A program made the position numbers and the translations under genes. Under the pieces are notes generated by a model, which was given only the letters and a program-made list of their open reading frames with translations, did no database searches and was not told the DNA's origin. Source: Methanobacterium sp. (GTDB lineage Archaea; Methanobacteriota; Methanobacteria; Methanobacteriales; Methanobacteriaceae). Taken from it: a stretch of DNA of 34,337 bases. The DNA lies in contig JAHKLP010000050.1 of NCBI GenBank assembly GCA_020855015.1, positions 1 through 34,337 of the forward strand, read 5' to 3'. Every line of letters starts with the position of its first letter. Within the stretch, counting starts at the first letter, position 1. Positions 18,907-29,429 of this stretch are shown piece after piece.

Positions 18907-20601
18907 TTACATTGAAACTGGGGCGTCTATTCCCAATAAATTAAGGCAATTTTTGATTGTTATTCTGGACTTTTCCACCAATAGTAATCTAAAAAGTTCT
19001 TTTTCAGATCCAATAACCGGGACTGATTTATAGAATTTGTTGAATGCTCCGGCCATTTCCATGGCGTACTGGGCTATTGGATGGACTCTAAGATCTCTTG
19101 CTGAAACTTCTACAATGCTACTGAATTTGGCAATGGTTTTAACCAACTCAATTTCCAATGTTTCCATATTAGAAACGTCCAGAGTATCAATTTGGACAGA
19201 TAAAAAGTCTGATGTCTCTGCTTTTTCCAATAATTTACAGGCCCGGGCATGTGCATACTGTATTGATGCGCATCCTCTCTCAAAACTCAATGCTTCATCC
19301 CATTTAAAAACCAAATGTTTTTCAGGAGATAAACGGGCTATAAAGTAACGGATGGCCCCAATACCGATCATTTCTGCGATTTCTTTAGAGAGAGATTCAT
19401 CTAATTCTGGCCTTCTATCTTTCAATTCACTTTGTGCCCTACTGAAAGCCTCATCCATTAACTGATCGACACTGATGAATACCCCTTTCCTGGTGGACAT
19501 TGATCCCTCAGGGAGGGTAATGAACTCATAAAAGATAACTTCTGGTTTTTTTCCTCCCAAAAGATCCAGGGCAATTTTCAGCTGATCAATGGCCAGTTTA
19601 TGGTCTGAACCTAGAACATCTACCACACAATCAGACTGTTCAGATTTTTGGAGATGATAAGCAAGATCTCGGGTAGTGTAGAGAGAAGTTCCATCCGAAC
19701 GAGTGAGGATTAGTTCTTTTTCAATACCATAATCTGTAAGATCCAGATAAAGCACGTCATTCTGGTTTGTATGGTCTTTCAGAGTTTCCAGAATTCTTTC
19801 TATGGATCCATCCCGGATAAACTGACTTTCCCAAACGAAACGGTCGTGAATGATGTGCAAACGTTGGGATGTTTCTTCTACTCCTTCCAAACACATTTTA
19901 ACAACACTTTTAAACATGGATTCCAATTCTTCCGGATTTTCTTCTTCGTAGGTTTTTAAAATCGCGCTCACTTGATTTTTAATATCTGAATTTTCATTCA
20001 ATGCCTGGTTAACCTTGAAATAAAGTTTACCTATTTCTACATCTGGTTTTTCATTTGAATCTAGATGATAGTTCAGGTTTTGCAATCCCCAAACAATCAT
20101 TGCAATCTGTCGCCCCATATCATTAACATAGTACTGTGTTTCCACTTGGAAACCAGCTGATTTGAGGATTCGGGCCAGAGAATCACCAATTATTGCGTTA
20201 CGAATATGTCCAATATGTAAAGGCCCATTAGGATTGGCGGAGGTATGTTCCAGAATCACCTTCCTTTTTTTATCCTCAAGTGAACCGTAATTTTCGTGCA
20301 CAGATTTTAAAACCATCTTTGAAAAGGTTTCATAGTCTAAAAAGAAGTTTATGTAAGGGCCCATTGATTTTACCTTATTAAACGGAGATTCTACATTTAA
20401 TGTTTTCTCAATTTTTTGTGCAATGTCAACCGGAGATTTTTTTAGCTGGGCTGCTAATTGGAATGCCACTGAAGTGGCCAGATCGCCCATATCTGGACTT
20501 GGCGGTTGTTCAAACGTAATTTTTCCCTTTTCTCCCCATCCTAGGGATTCCAAAGCTTTTTCAACTGAATTAGAGGCATTTTTTTCCAGTATTCTGTACA
20601 T
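18907..20601 (-). CDS. argS: Arginyl-tRNA synthetase
   Basis: Class I synthetase of 564 residues, typical for archaea. The N-terminal Add1 domain (about 1-110) recognises the tRNA D loop. The HIGH motif (NGPLHIGHIRNA) is at 129-132, and the KMSKS counterpart is the MSTRKGVFI sequence. The region FERGCASIQYAHARACKLL begins the anticodon-binding helical domain, which ends ITIKNCLNLLGIDAPVSM. AGGTGA is five bases before the ATG. The signal peptidase gene lies 83 bp upstream, and TTTAGAATAAA at 20648-20658 in that gap may belong to a separate argS promoter. Confidence 0.98.
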   Translation of the reverse strand: MYRILEKNASNSVEKALESLGWGEKGKITFEQPPSPDMGDLATSVAFQLAAQLKKSPVDIAQKIEKTLNVESPFNKVKSMGPYINFFLDYETFSKMVLKSVHENYGSLEDKKRKVILEHTSANPNGPLHIGHIRNAIIGDSLARILKSAGFQVETQYYVNDMGRQIAMIVWGLQNLNYHLDSNEKPDVEIGKLYFKVNQALNENSDIKNQVSAILKTYEEENPEELESMFKSVVKMCLEGVEETSQRLHIIHDRFVWESQFIRDGSIERILETLKDHTNQNDVLYLDLTDYGIEKELILTRSDGTSLYTTRDLAYHLQKSEQSDCVVDVLGSDHKLAIDQLKIALDLLGGKKPEVIFYEFITLPEGSMSTRKGVFISVDQLMDEAFSRAQSELKDRRPELDESLSKEIAEMIGIGAIRYFIARLSPEKHLVFKWDEALSFERGCASIQYAHARACKLLEKAETSDFLSVQIDTLDVSNMETLEIELVKTIAKFSSIVEVSARDLRVHPIAQYAMEMAGAFNKFYKSVPVIGSEKELFRLLLVEKSRITIKNCLNLLGIDAPVSM

Positions 20602-20684
20602 GACTTCACCTTTATGAGTTTAAACTGATGTAATATTTTTGATAGTCTTTAGAATAAATTATGAATGAATGAAGTATCTGTAGA

Positions 20685-21179
20685 TTAAAGTCCACGAATC
20701 CAAAGGGTGATGTAACCAATTTTAGGGATCACCAGAGGTTGATTCCCAACAGTAACTACTTTTGCTTTAATTTGATCAACCGAAACCAGAGCAGGGTCTG
20801 CATTAGGGTTGTTATCTCCTTTGGTAACGTAATATGTTTTTCCATCTGAACCTTGCTTTATGCTAATAACACGATGAATAACAGGCTCTCTAAACCAAGT
20901 GGCATCGTATATAACAATTTCTCCTATTTTAAGATCTTCAGCGTCCATTTCATGGAAACCAAGGAAGTTTGCTTGTTCAATTACCACCACATCGCCACGA
21001 TAGAAGGTGGGTTCCATGCTCCCAGACACCACTACGTTAAGGTGTTGGGCCAGTAGTACTCCCACTAATATGATAAGAAAGTAGCTAAGTATTTCGCGTC
21101 CCACGCTGGTTGTTTCTTCTTCAGGGGAGTTTGAAGTTTTTTCGACCTTTTTTTGGTTTCCTGCACGCCTTTTTGCCAT
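20685..21179 (-). CDS. Archaeal signal peptidase I (Sec11-like)
   Basis: The 164-residue enzyme cleaves Sec signal peptides at the outer face of the membrane. A charged N-terminus (1-27) is followed by one membrane helix at about 29-46. The catalytic Ser is S54 in SGSMEPT. H102 in VIHRVI replaces the bacterial lysine, as in eukaryotic Sec11, and D122 in TKGDNN completes the Ser-His-Asp triad expected in archaea. A second hydrophobic stretch is absent or short at the C-terminus (IGYITLWIRGL). AGGTGGT precedes the ATG. It starts 8 bp after ilvD, so it is co-transcribed with it. Confidence 0.95.
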   Translation of the reverse strand: MAKRRAGNQKKVEKTSNSPEEETTSVGREILSYFLIILVGVLLAQHLNVVVSGSMEPTFYRGDVVVIEQANFLGFHEMDAEDLKIGEIVIYDATWFREPVIHRVISIKQGSDGKTYYVTKGDNNPNADPALVSVDQIKAKVVTVGNQPLVIPKIGYITLWIRGL

Positions 21180-21187
21180 TAAACCAC

Positions 21188-22843
21188 CTATTTCAAAACA
21201 GCTCCTTTATCTGCTGAGCTTGCTAGTTTACTGTAACGTGCTAACCAACCTTTTAGTTGTTTTTTGGGATGTTTTACTTTTAGAAGCCTTTTTTGAATCT
21301 CTTCTTCGTCTAATAGAAGCTCCAGTTTCCTGTTTGGTATATCAATCTTGATGGTGTCACCATCTTCTACAACAGCGATGGGGCCGTTTGCAATAGCTTC
21401 TGGAGAAACATGACCTATACATGGTCCTCTAGTACCTCCAGAGAATCTACCATCGGTAACCAGGGCAACTGAGTCTAATCCCATTCCTGATATTGCTGAA
21501 GTGGGATTTAACATTTCTCTCATCCCGGGACCTCCTCGGGGTCCTTCGTAACGGATGATAACCACATCTCCGTCGGAGATCTTGTTTTTGAAGATGGCTT
21601 GCACACATTCTTCTTCACTATTATAGACTTTTGCTGGCCCTTCATGGGTTAGCATATCATCAATAACAGCGGCTTGCTTCACAACAGAACCATCAGGCGC
21701 TAAAGTGCCTTTAAGAACTGCAATTCCCCCTTCTTGGTGTACGGGATCGTTAAATGAATGGATAACCTCACTATCCCGAACTTTGGCTTTCTTAATATTG
21801 TTTTCAAGGGATTGCCCGGTACAGGTAAGAGTTTCTCCTTTGATATTGTCCCCTAGGACCTTTAAGACAGCCGGTATGCCTCCTGCTTTGTCCAAATCCA
21901 GCATGGTGTGATTTCCTGAGGGGCTTATAGCGGCCAAATGGGGTATTTTACGACTGAGATCGTCGAAAAGGTCTAAATTAACTTCAACCCCCTTATCAGA
22001 CAATTCATAGGCGATGGCGGGTAAGTGGAGGGTAGTGTTACTGGAACCTCCCAGTGCCAGATCAACCACCACAGCATTGTAAAAGGCATCCTGGGTCATG
22101 ATCATGGAGGGGGTGATGTTTTTTTCCACAAGATCCATGATCTTTTCCCCGGATTCTCTGGCCATTTGGATCTTCTTAGAATCCACGGCATGGGTAGTTG
22201 CGCAGTAGGGTAGGCTCATTCCCATTGCTTCAGTAAGGCATGCCATGCTATTGGCTGTGAAAAGACCAGCGCAAGATCCTGCTCCAGGACAGGCGCAGCG
22301 TTCCAACTCATCTAACTCATCTTCACTCATATTCCCAGCGGAAACTTTTCCCACAGCTTCAAAAACGTTAATAAGATCCACGGCTTCTCCCTGGTATTCT
22401 CCAGGAAGCATAGGGCCACCAGTGACCACAATAGAGGGGATATCTAGTCTTGCTGCAGCCATTAGCATGCCTGGCACTATCTTATCACAGGTGGGTAAAA
22501 GGACCAGGGCGTCAAGACTATGTGCCTGGGCCATACTTTCAACAGTGTCCGCAACAATTTCACGACTGGCCAGGGAATATCTCATTCCATCATGGTTCAT
22601 GGCGATACCATCGCAAATAGCCATGGTGCTGAACTCGAAAGGCACGCCTCCAGCTTGGCTGATTCCAAGTTTAACTGCATCAGCAATCTGTTTCAAATGA
22701 ACATGTCCTGGAACTATGTCTGTAAAGCTGTTAGCCACCCCAATAAATGGCCTGTTCATCTCAGCATCAGTTACTCCGCAAGCCCTTAAAAGGGAACGGT
22801 GAGGGGCCCTTTGCATTCCCTTTTTAATTTTATCACTTCTCAT
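21188..22843 (-). CDS. ilvD: Dihydroxy-acid dehydratase
   Basis: The 551-residue Fe-S enzyme dehydrates the dihydroxy acids made by IlvC to 2-oxoacids for IlvE. Conserved marks are NSFTDIVPGHVHL near 38-50, CDKIVPGMLMAAARLDIP with C119 and the carbamylated K121, CACPGAGSCAGLFTANSMACLTEAMG with C191 as cluster ligand, and SDGRFSGGTRGPCIGHVSPEA near the C-terminus. C77 (ICDGIAMNHDGM) is a likely further ligand. Length and start MRSDKIKKGMQRAPHRSLL fit the archaeal family, and AGGTGATTGG lies before the ATG. It leads an operon with the signal peptidase. TTTAGAATAAA (22859-22869) and a TATA-like palindrome (22878-22890) are upstream. Confidence 0.98.
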   Translation of the reverse strand: MRSDKIKKGMQRAPHRSLLRACGVTDAEMNRPFIGVANSFTDIVPGHVHLKQIADAVKLGISQAGGVPFEFSTMAICDGIAMNHDGMRYSLASREIVADTVESMAQAHSLDALVLLPTCDKIVPGMLMAAARLDIPSIVVTGGPMLPGEYQGEAVDLINVFEAVGKVSAGNMSEDELDELERCACPGAGSCAGLFTANSMACLTEAMGMSLPYCATTHAVDSKKIQMARESGEKIMDLVEKNITPSMIMTQDAFYNAVVVDLALGGSSNTTLHLPAIAYELSDKGVEVNLDLFDDLSRKIPHLAAISPSGNHTMLDLDKAGGIPAVLKVLGDNIKGETLTCTGQSLENNIKKAKVRDSEVIHSFNDPVHQEGGIAVLKGTLAPDGSVVKQAAVIDDMLTHEGPAKVYNSEEECVQAIFKNKISDGDVVIIRYEGPRGGPGMREMLNPTSAISGMGLDSVALVTDGRFSGGTRGPCIGHVSPEAIANGPIAVVEDGDTIKIDIPNRKLELLLDEEEIQKRLLKVKHPKKQLKGWLARYSKLASSADKGAVLK

Positions 22844-22877
22844 CCAATCACCTGTGAGTTTAGAATAAATGGTTAAC

Positions 22878-22893
22878 TTATAATATTATAAAT
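22878..22893 (-). promoter_or_regulatory. TATA element of ilvD, with heptamer-like palindrome
   Basis: On the minus strand ATTTATAATATTATAA lies about 35-50 bp before the ilvD ATG, the expected place for a TATA box. The 13-mer TTATAATATTATA (22878-22890) also occurs at 1178-1190 at the end of the heptamer array, so it may be a weak site of that repeat family. Confidence 0.5.
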
Positions 22894-23041
22894 ATGTCTC
22901 CTTATCTTTTAAATGCTATCTCTCTACACTCATCTAATCCTAAGGTATCAATTCCGGATATCTTATTATACCAGTTGAACAAATCCTATTCACTTGATCT
23001 CTGGATTAATTTCTTATAGGACTTTGCATCTATTAAATAAC

Positions 23042-24280
23042 ATGGACAGTCTTTTCATCCTGAAATTTTTGATCTCACTGGCATTAGGGGCTTTAATTGG
23101 AATTGAAAGGGAGCGAAAACGTGAAGGAGCAGAGTTTGCCGGTGTTCGCACTTTTATTTTAATTGCTATACTGGGAACTATTTCTGCATATCTTTCCCAG
23201 ATATTCTCATTCTTCTGGATATTGGCTTTCATCGGACTGATGGTTCTTGTAAGTCTTAGTTATTTAGTAACAACCCGTGAAAATGGTGATGTGGGCATAA
23301 CCACTGAGATTGCTGCTTTCCTAACCTTTGGATTAGGAGTTCTATGCTTTACTGATGACGGCCTACAAATGGCCCCTATTTTGGCAATAATAATAACCAC
23401 ACTCCTGGCAATCAAACCACAAATTCATAAATTTGCTCACCGTATAAGTGAGAAAGAACTTTTAAACACACTCAAATTTTTAATAGTAGCTTTTGTTATA
23501 TTGCCTCTTCTTCCTAACCAGATAATGGGTCCAGGGGAAGTTTTTAATCCCTATCAGATCTGGTTGATGGTGGTTTTCATCTCTGCTATCAGCTTCACTG
23601 GTTACATCCTTATGAAGTTCATTGGTCCTGAGAAAGGGTTGGGTGTAACTGGAATTATTGGTGGTTTGGTTTCCAGCACAGCTGTAGTCACTTCCATGGC
23701 ATCCAGAGTAAAGGAATCCGAATTTCTGATGAAGGCAGGAGTTTTCGCCACAGTGGTGGCCAGTTCTATGATGTTTCTTCGAGTTTTATTCGAGGTTTCT
23801 GTCATTAACCCAACTTTAACGCCATATTTATTGGTTCCAATGTTGGTAATGGGTGTCTTGGGTGTAATATTGAGTATAATAATATGGAGGCGTACAGAAA
23901 TCAGAAAGATGGATGCTGAACTTGAATTAGCCAATCCATTTTCATTAAAACCAGCAATTATATTCGGAGCTCTTTTCTTGGCCATTTTATTCTTTTCAAA
24001 AATTGCTAACACTTATTTAGGTAGTGGTGGGGTGTATTTGGCCAGTATAATCTCGGGAGTGGCTGATGTGGACGCAATTACGATCAGCATGGCTTTACTG
24101 GCTCCCAAAACTATTTCCAACACCACGGCAGTCACCGCCATAACTTTGGCATCCATGTCAAACACGGGGTTTAAATTTCTCATTGCCCTATTTCTAGGGA
24201 CCACAAAATTCGCTAGGAATGTAGGATTGGTCTTTCTAGTTATTATTATGTCAGGCTTCGTGGCGATATTATTTATTTAA
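23042..24280 (+). CDS. MgtC/SapB-DUF4010 family membrane protein
   Basis: A polytopic membrane protein of 412 residues. The N-terminal ~140 residues match MgtC: FLISLALGALIGIERERKR followed by FAGVRTFILIAILGTISAYL and further helices. The C-terminal half matches DUF4010, with several helices and AIISGVADVDAITIS-like ASIISGVADVDAITISM. About twelve hydrophobic segments are visible. MgtC proteins are linked to magnesium limitation and intracellular adaptation in bacteria; transport activity is unproven and the role in archaea unknown. A TTG at 22994 would extend the N-terminus, but the ATG at 23042 starts just before the first helix. No ribosome binding site precedes it. TTCTTATAG lies about 28 bp upstream, which suggests a leaderless message. 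Confidence 0.85.
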   Translation: MDSLFILKFLISLALGALIGIERERKREGAEFAGVRTFILIAILGTISAYLSQIFSFFWILAFIGLMVLVSLSYLVTTRENGDVGITTEIAAFLTFGLGVLCFTDDGLQMAPILAIIITTLLAIKPQIHKFAHRISEKELLNTLKFLIVAFVILPLLPNQIMGPGEVFNPYQIWLMVVFISAISFTGYILMKFIGPEKGLGVTGIIGGLVSSTAVVTSMASRVKESEFLMKAGVFATVVASSMMFLRVLFEVSVINPTLTPYLLVPMLVMGVLGVILSIIIWRRTEIRKMDAELELANPFSLKPAIIFGALFLAILFFSKIANTYLGSGGVYLASIISGVADVDAITISMALLAPKTISNTTAVTAITLASMSNTGFKFLIALFLGTTKFARNVGLVFLVIIMSGFVAILFI

Positions 24281-24305
24281 TTTAATAGTGGTTTATGGTG
24301 AGATG

Positions 24306-24779
24306 ATGGATGATATTCTAATTAAGAAATGTAAAAAAGAAGACATTCCCCAATTAAAGGATATTTACACAGAGTGCATTGAATATCATATCAAAACAGG
24401 GTATCATTTGGATAAAGTGTTTAATGCACCAGAATTATTCTCAGACCACGCTAAAGAATTAATAAAACGTGATGATGGGCTTTTGATCGTAGCAAAATCT
24501 GATAATCAAATTGTCGGCTACTGTGCTTCAAAAATAAGTGAAAAACCACCGGTATATGCAGAACTAAGATATGGGGAGATAGAAAATCTGGCAGTGAGCA
24601 GAGATTTTCAAAGACAGGGTGTGGGTGAGAAACTATTCCAGGAAACTGTTAAATGGTTACAAAAGAGGAATATTAAAAGAATTGAAATAATGGTAACCAT
24701 TAGAAACCCGAAATCCAATAATTTTTGGCAAAAGATGGGCTTTAAAACATTTATGAAGACAATGGACAAGGAAATTTGA
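24306..24779 (+). CDS. GNAT-family N-acetyltransferase
   Basis: The 157-residue protein has the GNAT acetyl-CoA motif A, ENLAVSRDFQRQGVGEKLFQETVKWLQ, with the Q/RxxGxG/A pyrophosphate loop (QRQGVG) near residue 102. The C-terminal IMVTIRNPKSNNFWQKMGFK is motif B. It could acetylate a protein N-terminus, a lysine or a small amine, and the sequence does not tell. Two adjacent ATGs (24303 and 24306) and a GTG at 24288 are possible starts. GGTGA at 24297-24301 favours 24306. It begins 25 bp after the MgtC-like gene and so probably shares its transcript. Confidence 0.85.
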   Translation: MDDILIKKCKKEDIPQLKDIYTECIEYHIKTGYHLDKVFNAPELFSDHAKELIKRDDGLLIVAKSDNQIVGYCASKISEKPPVYAELRYGEIENLAVSRDFQRQGVGEKLFQETVKWLQKRNIKRIEIMVTIRNPKSNNFWQKMGFKTFMKTMDKEI

Positions 24780-24922
24780 ATTATATATAGAAGATAGTTA
24801 TGATATATTTTTCCCAGTGAGAGGTAGCTTATAAATAAGATCATGACAGAACTTTATTTTTAAGTAAATCAGTCTTGACTAGAATAATACTAACTGAGTT
24901 TATTAATTTATTAGGTGGTAGT

Positions 24923-26761
<1,839 letters not shown>

Positions 26762-26822
26762 TAATATTCCTCCTAATCCTTGGAGGGTAAAAAAATAATC
26801 AATGATTTATGGGGTTAATACC

Positions 26823-28013
26823 ATGAAAAAGACGCCCGTATCTGAATTGGATAACAGGATGAGGAGATTTAATGAGATTATGTCTAAATCTGATCCTGAA
26901 TGGGATATGGCAGTAATTTTTAGTAATATTAATCTTTTTTATTTCACTGGGACCATGCAGGATGGAATGTTGATCATCCCTAGAGATGAAGAACCAACAC
27001 TCTGGGTGAGGCGTAGTTACCAAAGAGCACTGGATGAATCATTATTCAGCGATATAAAGCCAATGAACAGCTATCGTGATGCTGCCAGAGATGTGAATAA
27101 ACTTCCAGACACCCTACATTTGGAAACAGAAGTTGTGCCCCTAGCGCTATACCAGAGATTCCATAAACACTTCCCTTTTAACAATTTTAAACCATTAGAT
27201 TCCAGTATAGCTGCAGTTAGGGCAGTTAAAAGTGAATATGAGCTTTCATTAATGAGAAAGTCTGGCAGGATACATCAACATGTCTTGGAAGAAATAGTGC
27301 CACATATCTTGTGTGAAGGAATGAGTGAAGCAAATCTCGCAGCAAAACTCTTTACTGTTTTAGTAGACGAAGGACACCATGGGTTAACTCGTTTTGGAAT
27401 GTTTGACACAGAAATTGTTGTGGGTCATGTTGGTTTTGGTGAAAGCTCACTTTATCCCACATATTTTGACGGTGCCAGTGGAACTTATGGACTCAGTCCG
27501 GCAGCACCAGTTCTAGGAAGCCGTGATCGAAAATTAAGGGAGGGAGACTTGGTTTTTGTTGATGTTGGCTGTGGTGTTGATGGTTATAACACCGATAAGA
27601 CTATGACCTATATGTTTGGCGGTCCATTACCTCAGCATGCCATTGAAGCCCATCAGAAGTGTGTTGAAATACAAAATGAGATAGCAACCATGCTTAAACC
27701 AGGAGCAGTCCCTTCCCAGATTTATGGGAAGATAATGGATAATCTGGATGATGAATTCCTTGAAAACTTCATGGGTTTTGGAAAACGCAAAGTAAAATTT
27801 CTTGGACATGGAATAGGTTTATTAATCGATGAAACTCCGGTTATTGCTGAAAGATTTGATGAACCTCTTCAAGAGGGAATGGTATTTGCTGTGGAGCCTA
27901 AAAAAGGTATTAAAAACATTGGAATGGTGGGAATTGAAAACACTTTTATTGTTACTTCTGGTGGAGGGGAATGCATTACTGGGAATAATCCTGGGTTGAT
28001 TCCAGTTTTTTAG
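26823..28013 (+). CDS. M24-family metallopeptidase (Xaa-Pro dipeptidase-like)
   Basis: The 396-residue protein has a creatinase-like N-terminal domain (about 1-150) and a pita-bread peptidase domain. All five metal ligands appear in order: D in VFVDVGCG, D in YNTDKTM, H in FLGHGIGL, E in VFAVEPKK, and E in GIENTF. Members release N-terminal residues before proline or cleave Xaa-Pro dipeptides, but some lack peptidase activity, so the substrate is open. An upstream ATG at 26802 is in frame. I chose 26823 (MKKTPVSELDNRM), although its ribosome binding site is weak (GGGGT). The gene lies 61 bp after thrS. U-rich runs follow its stop. Confidence 0.9.
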   Translation: MKKTPVSELDNRMRRFNEIMSKSDPEWDMAVIFSNINLFYFTGTMQDGMLIIPRDEEPTLWVRRSYQRALDESLFSDIKPMNSYRDAARDVNKLPDTLHLETEVVPLALYQRFHKHFPFNNFKPLDSSIAAVRAVKSEYELSLMRKSGRIHQHVLEEIVPHILCEGMSEANLAAKLFTVLVDEGHHGLTRFGMFDTEIVVGHVGFGESSLYPTYFDGASGTYGLSPAAPVLGSRDRKLREGDLVFVDVGCGVDGYNTDKTMTYMFGGPLPQHAIEAHQKCVEIQNEIATMLKPGAVPSQIYGKIMDNLDDEFLENFMGFGKRKVKFLGHGIGLLIDETPVIAERFDEPLQEGMVFAVEPKKGIKNIGMVGIENTFIVTSGGGECITGNNPGLIPVF

Positions 28014-28024
28014 ATATTTTTATT

Positions 28025-28039
28025 CTTTTTTAATTTTTT
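28025..28039 (+). terminator. U-tract terminator after the M24 peptidase
   Basis: Two runs of T6 within TTTTTTAATTTTTT, starting about a dozen bases after the stop codon at 28013, form a typical archaeal termination signal separating this gene from the parA promoter. Confidence 0.6.
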
Positions 28040-28100
28040 GTTGAATTTTATCCTGAATTCACACATTAATTCTTGATATCCATGGGAATTATGAAAACTT

Positions 28101-28140
<40 letters not shown>

Positions 28141-28157
28141 AAACGTGGAGACCAATC

Positions 28158-28946
28158 ATGGCTGAAGTTATAGCAATTTTGAATCAGAAAGGAGGTTGTG
28201 GCAAAACTACCACTGCAGTGAACCTTTCTACTTCCTTAGCACTATATGGAAAGAATATTTTGGTTATAGACATGGATCCTCAGGCTAATGCCACTACTGC
28301 ATTTGGTTTGGAGAAAAATGAAGATAATTCAATATATCGGGTTTTAACTGGACAACAAACTCTGGATGAGGCCATCGTGGCCACAGAAATCTCAGGTTTA
28401 GATCTGCTTCCCAGCCACATTTCACTAAGCGGTGCAGAAATCGAACTCAGCAAGGATATTGGATTTCCATTCATTCTAAAAGAGGCCATGGATGATGTTC
28501 TAGAGAATTACGATTATATTTTTGTAGATGTTCCTCCATCTTTAGGTATATTGACAATTAATTCTTTGGTGGCGGCTGACAGGGTAATAATTCCTATCCA
28601 GGCCGAATTCTATGCATTAGAAGGAATGGCTGATCTTCTGGATGCCATGAACTTGGTAGAAACCCGTTTGAACAGTCCCTCACCTATCAAAGGGATTTTG
28701 ATCACACTTTATGATTCTCGAACCAGGCTGGGTAGGGATGTTTACAAGAATGTTAAACAATACTTCGGTGAAACTGAGTATATCTTTAAAACCACCATTC
28801 CTCGTAATGTGAAACTTGCTGAAGCACCAAGCCATGGTAAACCTTGTGTCATCTACGATGAGGAATGTATAGGAACTGAGGCGTATAATGCCCTGGCTCA
28901 GGAATTTTTAATTATGAGTGGGGAAGAAGTGGAGGAGAATAAATGA
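28158..28946 (+). CDS. parA: ParA-family (Soj/SegA-like) partition ATPase
   Basis: The 262-residue protein is a short ParA with no N-terminal DNA-binding domain. The deviant Walker A motif KGGCGKTT is at 11-18, with the signature lysine K11. Walker A'/switch I DMDPQAN is at 38-44, and Walker B VDVPPSLG at 123-130. ATP-bound ParA dimers coat DNA non-specifically and move cargo bound to a partner that stimulates ATP hydrolysis. GTGGAG lies seven bases before the ATG. Its stop overlaps the ATG of the next gene by four bases (ATGA), the usual coupling of parA with its partner. Heptamer arrays lie directly upstream and downstream of the pair. The protein probably acts in chromosome segregation, but positioning of another cellular cargo is possible. 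Confidence 0.93.
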   Translation: MAEVIAILNQKGGCGKTTTAVNLSTSLALYGKNILVIDMDPQANATTAFGLEKNEDNSIYRVLTGQQTLDEAIVATEISGLDLLPSHISLSGAEIELSKDIGFPFILKEAMDDVLENYDYIFVDVPPSLGILTINSLVAADRVIIPIQAEFYALEGMADLLDAMNLVETRLNSPSPIKGILITLYDSRTRLGRDVYKNVKQYFGETEYIFKTTIPRNVKLAEAPSHGKPCVIYDEECIGTEAYNALAQEFLIMSGEEVEENK

Positions 28947-29335
28947 CTCCATCTAAAAAGGGTGAAAGTGCGTTAGGTAAGGGATTGGATGCCCTGATTC
29001 GGAAAGAAAAACCTGATGAACCTGTAAAAAGCAAGAAAAAAGCCGTAAAGAGGAAAGTATCCAATAAAGATTCTAGCAAAGAAAAACCTAAGGCTAAAAA
29101 AGTCAAAAAAACCCAAGAAGATCCAAATAAAATCATCATTGAGGGCGTAGTCCTCGAAGTTCGCAAAAATCCTCGCATATCTCTCTGGTCAGCAAAATCA
29201 GCAGCAGTTTTGAGGTTTTTGAAAAATACTAAACCAGCATTCAGCATTAGTAAAGAGGCTTCAGTGCTCATCGAAGAAGCCGTGCAGCAGAAGTATCCTG
29301 AAATCTGGGAAATGTTTGAAGATGAGAATTTTTAG
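28943..29335 (+). CDS. ParA partner protein with ParB N-terminal box (candidate centromere-binding protein)
   Basis: The 130-residue protein has three parts. Residues 9-20 read SALGKGLDALIR, the LGRGLxALI box that opens bacterial ParB/Spo0J and stimulates ParA ATPase. Residues 20-62 are a Lys/Pro/Ser-rich, probably disordered and DNA-binding linker. Residues 63-126 are a folded domain: IIIEGVVLEVRKNPRIS, then AVLRFLKNTKPAFSISKEASVLIEEAVQQKYPEIWEMF. The last stretch resembles the first half of a histone fold or a ribbon-helix-helix unit. The ParB CTPase/helix-turn-helix core is absent. Archaeal SegB proteins (about 110 residues, ribbon-helix-helix) are the nearest functional model. Translation is coupled to parA by a 4-bp overlap. 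DNA target and fold are inferences. Confidence 0.8.
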   Translation: MTPSKKGESALGKGLDALIRKEKPDEPVKSKKKAVKRKVSNKDSSKEKPKAKKVKKTQEDPNKIIIEGVVLEVRKNPRISLWSAKSAAVLRFLKNTKPAFSISKEASVLIEEAVQQKYPEIWEMFEDENF

Positions 29336-29361
29336 GAAAAGAGTCCTAATCGGAGGCCTTA

Positions 29362-29399
29362 AGTTATAAGTTATACCTTTTAAAGTATAACTTATAACT
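29362..29399. repeat. Heptamer units arranged as a 15-bp inverted repeat after the ParA cassette
   Basis: AGTTATAAGTTATAC (29362-29376) and its exact reverse complement (29385-29399) flank an 8-nt spacer. Each arm carries one full TTATAAG/TTATAAC heptamer and one short unit. It lies between convergent genes, so as RNA it could also end transcription from both sides. The shared heptamer with 28107-28140 suggests a protein-binding role. Confidence 0.85.
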
Positions 29400-29429
29400 A
29401 TTTTTCACTGAATAATGTTATTAGAAATA

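Noticed and set aside
22245..22700. 151-codon frame opposite ilvD
   Set aside because: Shadow frame; ilvD is certain here.
26769..26786. Hairpin CCTCC/GGAGG before the M24 peptidase that could hide a ribosome binding site
   Set aside because: Only 5-bp arms, and GGAGG is 36 bases from the chosen ATG (15 from the alternative); weak evidence for control.
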